A stretch of DNA of 11,387 nt from Candidatus Omnitrophota bacterium (GTDB taxonomy: Bacteria; Omnitrophota; Gorgyraeia; Zapsychrales; Zapsychraceae). Of this stretch, positions 1 to 5,908 are shown one piece after another. A program made the translations under genes and the position numbers. Under the pieces are notes generated by a model. That model did not search any database. It saw only the letters and a program-made list of their open reading frames with translations, and was not told where the DNA came from. The stretch is from positions 1 to 11,387 of the forward strand of contig JAGQKQ010000040.1 of assembly GCA_020430005.1 (NCBI GenBank), in the 5' to 3' direction. Position 1 is the stretch's first letter. Every line of letters begins with the position of its first letter.

Positions 1-738
1 GATATGAAAGCGGAATATTTATATTTTTGGGCTGATACCTTTATGTCATGGAAAAAGGGAGAGTTTGAAGAGTTTTGTGAAATTTATCAAGACATCAAAT
101 TGCCGTTTTGGTGCCAGACGCGCATTGAAACAGTCACAGCCGAACGTCTGAAAATGTTAAAAGACATCGGTTGCGCGCGGATATCATTTGGCCTTGAGCA
201 TGGCAATGAACAATTTCGAAAGGTCCATCTCAAAAGAGCGGTCACGAATGATATGATGGTAAAGAATTTCAAGCTGGTAAATGAAGCTGGCATTCCTTAC
301 AGTGTAAATAACATTATGGGCTTTCCTCATGAGACAAGAGAATTGGCTTTTGATACTATTCGTTTTAATAAACTGATTGGTTCTTCCGATCGTAACGCAT
401 ATCCGTTCTCACCATTTCATGGAACTCCGTTACATAAAGTGTGCCTGGATTTAGGGTATATTAAGAACGAAGATATTGTGAAATCCTATGTCGTCGAAGG
501 TTCTATTTTGGATATGCCGCAATTTCCCAGGGCGGAAGTGAATAAGATCGTAAAAACATTTAACATGTATGTGAAGTTTCCCGAGTCGCGTTGGCCGGAT
601 ATTAAAAAGGCGGAAGAAGATACACCGGAAGCAAATAAAATTTATACCGAACTGAAAGAAGAATTCACGGATCGATTTTTCAATCAAGATTCTGAAAACT
701 TTGAAGAGTCTGCGATGGGGCAGCCGATGAACGCTTAG
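1..738 (+). CDS. Radical SAM protein, cobalamin-binding-domain type, C-terminal part (5' truncated)
   Basis: This is the C-terminal 245 codons of a radical SAM enzyme; the frame is open at the left edge. The ATG at base 4 is probably internal, because the iron-sulfur CxxxCxxC cluster motif and any B12-binding domain must lie upstream. Visible hallmarks, counting the first codon as 1, are FWADTF (9-14) at the end of a barrel strand, FWCQTR (36-41), SFGLEHG (62-68) and MGFPHET (106-112). These are the usual signatures of the B12-binding-domain radical SAM group (MiaB/BchE-like Elp3 fold), whose members are commonly 450 to 600 residues. Such enzymes do methylations, cyclisations or other radical chemistry, and the substrate cannot be read from this half. 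It is followed after 23 bases by the HAD phosphatase gene and so probably belongs to the same glycan operon. Family assignment is good; the specific reaction is unknown. Confidence 0.8.
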   Translation, partial: DMKAEYLYFWADTFMSWKKGEFEEFCEIYQDIKLPFWCQTRIETVTAERLKMLKDIGCARISFGLEHGNEQFRKVHLKRAVTNDMMVKNFKLVNEAGIPYSVNNIMGFPHETRELAFDTIRFNKLIGSSDRNAYPFSPFHGTPLHKVCLDLGYIKNEDIVKSYVVEGSILDMPQFPRAEVNKIVKTFNMYVKFPESRWPDIKKAEEDTPEANKIYTELKEEFTDRFFNQDSENFEESAMGQPMNA

Positions 739-761
739 GGGGCGCGAGGACGGTTTAGAAA

Positions 762-1436
762 ATGATTAAAGCGATTATTTTTGATTTTGACGGGGTTATT
801 CTGGAATCGGTTGATGTAAAGACGGAAGCTTTTTGTCAGTTATTTGAAGACCGTCCACAGAACCAGGTAGAAGCGATCAAACAATATCATCTCGATAATG
901 GCGGTATTTCACGTGTTGTTAAAATCCAATATGCCTACGATTGTATTTTGGACGAGCCGCTTCCCCAGGAAAAACTTGATGCCCTTTGTCAGAAATTCCA
1001 TGATATTGTGGTCGACCGGGTTGTAAATTCTTCCTTCGTTAATGGAGCCAAAGAACTGCTGGAATATTGTGAAGGAAAATATGATATGTTTGTGGCATCC
1101 GGAACTCCTCAAGGAGAGATGCGCGATATTGTTCAGCAAAGAACAGATATTGCACATTATTTTAAAGGTGTGTATGGATCGCCGGACAAAAAAGCACAAA
1201 TTATTCAAAACATTCTGGAAAGTAAAAACTTAAAAGCCGAGGAAGTTATATTTATCGGCGATTCGCACAATGATTTGGAAGGAGCTAAGGCACAGGCCCT
1301 TCATTTCATTGCCCGATACTATGATGAAGATCAAACTTGGCTTAAAGATCCGGCTATTAACGCAAAATTTCCGGATATGATGCCGGTTATGACTTACCTA
1401 GAAAATCTTAATACCAAAGAGCAGGTTTATAAATGA
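762..1436 (+). CDS. HAD-superfamily phosphatase (beta-phosphoglucomutase-like, C1 cap)
   Basis: A 224-residue cytosolic HAD hydrolase with all four motifs: DFDGV at 8-12 (nucleophile D8, acid/base D10), S113 in VASGTP, lysine K143 or K144, and GDSHND at 166-171. The stretch from about residue 20 to 95 is helical and fits a C1 cap, as in phosphoglycolate phosphatases and beta-phosphoglucomutase. KdsC, the Kdo-8-phosphate phosphatase, lacks this cap and is smaller, so this is not KdsC. The start is an ATG with GAGGA 11 bases upstream. The stop overlaps the aldolase start by four bases (ATGA). Its place next to an aldolase and a CMP-sugar synthetase suggests it dephosphorylates a sugar-phosphate or keto-sugar-phosphate intermediate before nucleotide activation (inference). 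The family is secure; the substrate is open. Confidence 0.9.
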   Translation: MIKAIIFDFDGVILESVDVKTEAFCQLFEDRPQNQVEAIKQYHLDNGGISRVVKIQYAYDCILDEPLPQEKLDALCQKFHDIVVDRVVNSSFVNGAKELLEYCEGKYDMFVASGTPQGEMRDIVQQRTDIAHYFKGVYGSPDKKAQIIQNILESKNLKAEEVIFIGDSHNDLEGAKAQALHFIARYYDEDQTWLKDPAINAKFPDMMPVMTYLENLNTKEQVYK

Positions 1437-2206
1437 CGACATCATTATCTTTAAAAGAAAAACTCAACAAGCGTCAGGTTACCATCGGGTCCTGGATTAC
1501 GATTGGCAATGAAATTATCGCGGAAATTATGGCAAAAATGAATTTTGACTGGTTATTAATTGATATGGAACACAGTGCCATGGATTTAACCGTTGCACAG
1601 AATTTGGTGCGTGTTATCGAACAAAATGGAACAAGTCCTTTAATTCGTGTTGGTGAAAATAACGCGAATTTGATTAAGCGGGCGATGGATACCGGAGCAC
1701 ATGGTGTCATGGTGCCGATGGTTAATAGTGCCGAAGAAGCCCGTCGGGCTGTGGCGGCCGTGAAGTATCCTCCAAAAGGAACGCGTGGTGTCGGATTGGC
1801 TCGGGCCCAAGGATATGGAACCGGTTTTGAACATTATAAGAATTGGGTGAATAAAGAAAGCGTGGTTGTAATTCAGATTGAACATATTGATGCGGTCGAA
1901 AATTTTGAAGAGATCATGGCCGTTGAAGGCATTGATGCCTTTGTCATCGGTCCTTATGATCTATCCGGTTCGGTTGGGTATCCCGGAAAATTTAATCATC
2001 CTAAAGTTAAAAATAGTTTGAAAAGCGTTTTACAGATTTCCGAAAAGAAAAAGTATAATGCCGGGATTCATGTGATTCCACCGGATTACAAAGAGGTGAA
2101 TAAACAGGTGAAATCCGGATTTAAATTTGTGGCGTTGAGTTTGGATACGTTACTACTGGCAAAATTCACGGAAGATTCATTAAAGAAAATAAAGAGGTCG
2201 GCATGA
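1433..2206 (+). CDS. HpcH/HpaI-family class II pyruvate aldolase
   Basis: A 257-residue enzyme of normal length for this family of metal-dependent aldolases, which make or break 4-hydroxy-2-oxo acids using the pyruvate enolate. The expected active-site residues are present: H47 in DMEHS, R72 in IRVGE, and metal ligands E150 in IQIEH and D176 in IGPYDLS. A glycine-rich phosphate or carboxylate loop follows GAHGVMVP (88-95), and R118 lies in KGTRGVG. Family members include 4-hydroxy-2-oxoheptanedioate aldolase, 2-keto-3-deoxy-L-rhamnonate aldolase and 2-dehydro-3-deoxyglucarate aldolase, all usually catabolic. Here the gene sits between a HAD phosphatase and a KdsB-like cytidylyltransferase, overlapping both by four bases. 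That argues for a biosynthetic role forming a 2-keto-3-deoxy sugar acid for CMP activation (inference). The aldehyde acceptor is unknown. Confidence 0.9.
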   Translation: MTTSLSLKEKLNKRQVTIGSWITIGNEIIAEIMAKMNFDWLLIDMEHSAMDLTVAQNLVRVIEQNGTSPLIRVGENNANLIKRAMDTGAHGVMVPMVNSAEEARRAVAAVKYPPKGTRGVGLARAQGYGTGFEHYKNWVNKESVVVIQIEHIDAVENFEEIMAVEGIDAFVIGPYDLSGSVGYPGKFNHPKVKNSLKSVLQISEKKKYNAGIHVIPPDYKEVNKQVKSGFKFVALSLDTLLLAKFTEDSLKKIKRSA

Positions 2207-2982
2207 AAATTATTGGTATGGTTCCCGCTCGTATGGAATCCACACGTTTTTTTGGGAAACCTCTGGCAAGAATTTGCGGGATGACAATGATTCAGCATGT
2301 TTATGAGCGCTGCTGTTTGTCAAAGACTTTGGACGAAGTCTATGTCGCGACATGTAATGAGGAAATTATGGAAGAGGTGGTATCTTTTGGCGGTAAGGCC
2401 ATTATGACATCAAATGAACATCGTAATTGTATAGACCGGGTGGCAGAGGCCTGCAATAATATTAATACCGACGCTGATATAGTTGTTGTTATTCAGGGCG
2501 ATGAACCATTAACATATCCTGAGATGATTGATCAGGCTGTTAGTCCTTTTAAAACTGATAAGGATCTTGTTTGTTCCAATCTTATTTCGGCTATTGATAG
2601 TGAAGAGGATTTTAATAATCCCAATGTTATTAAAGTTACAAAGGACCTTCAGAATTATGCTCTATATTTTTCCAGAGAAGCTGTTCCTTCTGCGAAGAAG
2701 TGCAAGGAAACGTTTAACAAATATCGTCAGGTTTGTATTCTTCCATTTAAAAAAGATTTCCTGATGAAATATGTTCAAATGGCTCCGACGCCATTGGAAA
2801 TGGTGGAATCTGTCGATATGCTTCGGATTATTGAAAATGGCTATAAGATTAAATTGGTCGAGACAATTTATAAAACAATGGGCGTTGACGACGAGAATGA
2901 TCGTTTGCGGGTTGAAGAGATTATGAAAGACGATCCACTTTTTCAATCACACTATTCGAAGGGGATAAATTATGCGAACTAA
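2203..2982 (+). CDS. KdsB-like CMP-sugar synthetase (3-deoxy-ulosonate cytidylyltransferase family)
   Basis: A 259-residue GT-A-fold cytidylyltransferase, which would activate a 2-keto sugar acid with CTP and release pyrophosphate. N-terminal nucleotide loop: PARMESTRFFGKPL (8-21), the KdsB signature with Phe17 where Pro is usual. QGDEPL is at 98-103, D100 being the expected Mg ligand. YFSREAVP (155-162), PLEMVES (197-203) and GVDDENDRLRVEE (227-239) match the C-terminal half of KdsB closely. Deviations: the usual SGT(D/E)R loop is NCIDR (75-79), the Kdo-contacting His of the dimer-side strand appears to be Gln176, and the Gln of the E-x-L-E-Q-L-R helix is Met206. These suggest a ligand other than Kdo. 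The start is ATG with AGAGG five bases upstream, in an ATGA overlap with the aldolase stop. I leave the symbol blank because the substrate may not be Kdo. Confidence 0.85.
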   Translation: MKIIGMVPARMESTRFFGKPLARICGMTMIQHVYERCCLSKTLDEVYVATCNEEIMEEVVSFGGKAIMTSNEHRNCIDRVAEACNNINTDADIVVVIQGDEPLTYPEMIDQAVSPFKTDKDLVCSNLISAIDSEEDFNNPNVIKVTKDLQNYALYFSREAVPSAKKCKETFNKYRQVCILPFKKDFLMKYVQMAPTPLEMVESVDMLRIIENGYKIKLVETIYKTMGVDDENDRLRVEEIMKDDPLFQSHYSKGINYAN

Positions 2983-3964
2983 AGAAAAAGACACCACCTT
3001 TGCAAAAAAAAAGGCGCTGAGAACATCTGTAGATTGGCAGAATCCATACCCTCCTTTTCCGCGGGAAATATTCTTTGATATCAGTAATGCCTGTAATCAT
3101 ACATGTGTTTTTTGTAGTAATAAGAAAATATCGGAGAAGGCTAATCTTGACAAAGACTTAGCCTTTAACCTTATTGACCAATGTATTGAAAATGGAACAC
3201 AGGATATCGGATTTTATGCCACGGGAGAACCGTTTATTCGAAAGGATCTTGCCGAACTTGTCGGCTATGCCAAGGAAAGGGGAATAAAATATATTTTTAT
3301 TACTACAAACGGTGCCTTGGCCACGCCGGAGCGTGCCAAATCGGTTATTGATGCAGGCTTAGATAGTGTCAAGTTTTCTGTTAACGCAGGAACCCGTGAA
3401 TCTTATAAAAAGGTGCATGGTAAGGATGATTTTGAGAAAGTTATAGAACATATCAAATGGTTTGACTCTTATCGAAAAGAAAACAATATCAAGTTGGGGA
3501 TTTATTACAGTATGGTTCCCACCAAAATCACAAAAGGAGAATGGCCTTTACTGCAGGAGATTTTAGGGCCATATACTGATGATGAAGACCTTCGCGGTTG
3601 CAGTAATCAGGGCGGTAATATGTACGAAAATAACTATACGGAAGAGGTAGATAAGAATAATCTTTTGGGAAGTTTAAGCCGTGATCAGTTCTGCGGAAAA
3701 TGTCCTGATCCTTTTTTTAGAGCAACAATTACACCACAGGGATTTTTAACGACATGTGTTGTTGATTACCAGAACTATTTATGTGTCGCCGATTTGAGAG
3801 AGGAATCTTTAAAGGATGCCTGGCATAATGAACATTTTGTTAACCTGCGAAAGCGGCATATTGCTAACGACCTGAAGGGATTGATTTGTCATAATTGTTT
3901 AGGAAACTGTAATGATCCCGCTGAGCCTCTTATCAAAGAATTCTCCAGACCTTTTAAAAAATAA
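2972..3964 (+). CDS. Radical SAM/SPASM domain protein
   Basis: A 330-residue radical SAM enzyme. The SAM-binding [4Fe-4S] motif CNHTCVFC gives C41, C45 and C48, and TGEPF (84-88) is the GGEP-like motif that contacts SAM. After the partial barrel comes a cysteine-rich SPASM-type region with C241 and C244 (CGKC), C262, C271 and a C306/C309/C313 group, enough for one or two auxiliary iron-sulfur clusters. Known SPASM members mature peptides (PqqE, anaerobic sulfatase maturase) or dehydrogenate or dehydrate aminosugars (BtrN, AprD4). In this setting a sugar or lipid-linked substrate is more likely than a peptide (inference). AAGGGG lies seven bases before the ATG, and the start overlaps the upstream stop by 11 bases. 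The next gene follows with no gap, so co-expression with the aminotransferase is likely. Confidence 0.88.
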   Translation: MRTKEKDTTFAKKKALRTSVDWQNPYPPFPREIFFDISNACNHTCVFCSNKKISEKANLDKDLAFNLIDQCIENGTQDIGFYATGEPFIRKDLAELVGYAKERGIKYIFITTNGALATPERAKSVIDAGLDSVKFSVNAGTRESYKKVHGKDDFEKVIEHIKWFDSYRKENNIKLGIYYSMVPTKITKGEWPLLQEILGPYTDDEDLRGCSNQGGNMYENNYTEEVDKNNLLGSLSRDQFCGKCPDPFFRATITPQGFLTTCVVDYQNYLCVADLREESLKDAWHNEHFVNLRKRHIANDLKGLICHNCLGNCNDPAEPLIKEFSRPFKK

Positions 3965-5062
3965 ATGACCATGAAATTTAAAAAACATTTAGTGGATTTA
4001 AAGCGTGTCCGTACCTCTTTGGGAAGGGATATGGAAAGCGGGCTTTGTTTGGATCGAAATGAAAGGGTGACGCCTTTACCGCAGAAAAATCTCGAGGAAA
4101 TCAGAAATTTAATTACCAGCGCTACACTTAGTTGTTATCCTGAGCCGGATAGTCTGTATTGTAAATTAGCCCAGTATTTTGGAAAAGAAGAGGGTAATTT
4201 TTATATCACTAATGGTATAACAGAAGCGATACATGTTATATATGAAACACTTACAAATCCTGGGGATGAAGTCATTGTGATTGATCCAACATTTCCAATG
4301 TATAGTGTTTATGCCAAAGCTTTTCAGGTCAATTATAAAAGTGTCGGGTTTAATGCCGACTTGTCTCTTAAGACGGATCAGTTATATGAGATGATTAATG
4401 ATAAGACGGCTTTTGTCTGTTTGCCCAATCCCAACCTTCCAATTGAAAGTTATCTGTCAGTCAGTGAGATAAAGAAGTTAGTACAGAAATGTAAAGATCA
4501 TAATGTGTGGCTTTTTGTGGATGAGGCCTACGGATGTTTTGGTGCGGAAAGCGCCGTAAACCTTATTGATGAATTTGATAATTTAATTCTTTTTCAGACG
4601 TTTTCTAAGGCCTATGGTATGGCCGGTATACGGGTTGGATTTATGGTTGGTGAAAAGAATGTTATTGATTATCTCGCAAAAACAAGATCGCTGGTCGAAT
4701 CCAATGGGTTGTCTATGGCGATAGCAGAATATATGCTTGAGCATTCTGAAATTATGGGAGATTATGTCCGAGAAACAAAGTTAGGACGGGATTTTCTGCG
4801 TGAAGAGTTAGACAGTATGAAAATTTGTTGGTATGGCGGCGACTATACCAATGCCATGTTAATTTTTTTACAAGATGCTGATGCTGTTAAGGATCTTGTT
4901 TCCTTTCTTAAGCAAAAGAAAATATATATCAGGGCGTCTTTTGAGGCTCCACTTGATAGATGTGTTCGGTTAACCTTAGGTCCGAAAGCTGCTATGGAGA
5001 AATTTCTAGAAGGTTTTCGTGAATGGAAAAAATTAACTATTTCCGAAGAAACATTTATTTAG
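3965..5062 (+). CDS. HisC-like PLP-dependent aminotransferase (class I/II, fold type I)
   Basis: A 365-residue fold-type-I PLP enzyme of HisC-like length. The Schiff-base lysine is K215 in FSKAYGMAGIRVGF (213-226), the PLP-ring aspartate is D186 in VDEAYG, Y189 follows it, and the substrate-carboxylate arginine is probably R335 in RLTLG. NGITEAIH (83-90) is the PLP-phosphate loop, with Thr86 and Glu87 where the family has polar residues. The motif normally written NPNNPTG reads NPNLPIE (155-161), a departure that may change cofactor or substrate contacts. HisC relatives in polysaccharide loci transfer amino groups to, or decarboxylate, phosphorylated keto compounds and are rarely true histidine enzymes; no other his gene is here. 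The start directly abuts the preceding stop; a second ATG two codons on (3971) is also possible. The substrate is unknown. Confidence 0.85.
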   Translation: MTMKFKKHLVDLKRVRTSLGRDMESGLCLDRNERVTPLPQKNLEEIRNLITSATLSCYPEPDSLYCKLAQYFGKEEGNFYITNGITEAIHVIYETLTNPGDEVIVIDPTFPMYSVYAKAFQVNYKSVGFNADLSLKTDQLYEMINDKTAFVCLPNPNLPIESYLSVSEIKKLVQKCKDHNVWLFVDEAYGCFGAESAVNLIDEFDNLILFQTFSKAYGMAGIRVGFMVGEKNVIDYLAKTRSLVESNGLSMAIAEYMLEHSEIMGDYVRETKLGRDFLREELDSMKICWYGGDYTNAMLIFLQDADAVKDLVSFLKQKKIYIRASFEAPLDRCVRLTLGPKAAMEKFLEGFREWKKLTISEETFI

Positions 5063-5071
5063 GAAGGGACT

Positions 5072-5908
5072 ATGAGTTTAAAAAATACAATAAAGGAAAA
5101 CGTGCCTGGGTTTTTAAAAGAAGCATGGCGTAATTCGCAAAAGCTTTCAAAAAAGAAAACATACGAGGCTCTGAAGAATTTTGTGGAAAAAAATGATGTG
5201 ATTAAAAGACTTTTTTCAGAAAAGGTTGTTGATGAACATTATGGAACAAGAAAATCGAGGAACAATGTTTTTCATCCCGATCTTTTTATTAACCAGATCC
5301 GTTATTTTCGGTTATGGGAGTATTTTCAGACTTTCTATCCGGAAATATTTAAAGATGAAATAAAAGTATTAAACGCGGGAGACTCTTCCGGTGTTCTGCT
5401 CAACGCAATGGGGAAAAAAGGAGTTTCGTTAGACATTGATCCTCACTCTGTTCAGAAAATTAAAAATAAAGGAATTGAGGCATATCAAGGGTCTATATAT
5501 CAACTGCCGTTTCCGGAAAAGTCCTTTGATTATTCAATGTCCTTTCAATGTTTAGAACATTTGGATTCTCCTATGTTGGCGTTAAAAGAATTAGAAAGGG
5601 TAACAAGAAAGCGTATTTTTATTTCTATTCCTTATAGGGAAGATACCAGAGTCTGTAATAAAGAATATTGGGATGATATTATTCGTAAGCCGGAGGATCA
5701 GGGAGGGTGGAATGTAAAGGAGCCTCAAGAAAACTTTGATTATCATATTTTTGAATTTTCTGCTAAAGACTTTATCAGTCTTTTAAGCTATACAGGGCTT
5801 GAATGCGAACGGCATTATCCTATTAATTATTTGGAACCTATAGGAGCAACGTCGGTTAATAAAGGCTCCTATTTCAATTTTTTTGATATAAAGGTCAAAA
5901 ATGGGTAG
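5072..5908 (+). CDS. SAM-dependent methyltransferase, class I (Methyltransf_11-like)
   Basis: A 278-residue protein with a basic, lysine-rich N-terminal 70 residues followed by a Rossmann-type methyltransferase core. Motif I is VLNAGDSSG (99-107), where the family usually has VLDIGCGTG. The acidic residue ending strand 2 is in LDIDP (120-124), LPFPEKSFDY (145-154) is the motif before strand 4, and CLEHL (160-164) matches the common xxEHl/xxLHH position. RIFISIPY (181-188) is strand 5. No membrane segment is evident. Probably an O- or N-methyltransferase acting on a sugar or the chain end of the glycan (inference from context); a lipid or small-molecule substrate is possible. GGAAGGG sits just upstream of the ATG, and its stop overlaps the next start by eight bases. 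The gene is noticeably AT-richer than the aldolase region. Confidence 0.82.
   Translation: MSLKNTIKENVPGFLKEAWRNSQKLSKKKTYEALKNFVEKNDVIKRLFSEKVVDEHYGTRKSRNNVFHPDLFINQIRYFRLWEYFQTFYPEIFKDEIKVLNAGDSSGVLLNAMGKKGVSLDIDPHSVQKIKNKGIEAYQGSIYQLPFPEKSFDYSMSFQCLEHLDSPMLALKELERVTRKRIFISIPYREDTRVCNKEYWDDIIRKPEDQGGWNVKEPQENFDYHIFEFSAKDFISLLSYTGLECERHYPINYLEPIGATSVNKGSYFNFFDIKVKNG

Noticed and set aside
909..1208. Minus-strand open frame of 99 codons opposite the HAD gene
   Set aside because: It lies wholly inside a well-supported gene, has no recognisable domain, and is explained by the reading-frame constraints of that gene.
762..1436. KdsC (Kdo-8-phosphate phosphatase), which would fit beside a KdsB homologue
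   Set aside because: The protein has a helical cap between motif I and motif II and is longer than KdsC; it fits the beta-phosphoglucomutase-like group.
3965..5062. True histidinol-phosphate aminotransferase (hisC)
   Set aside because: No other histidine gene is present, the motif at 155-161 departs from the family, and the gene lies within a glycan operon.
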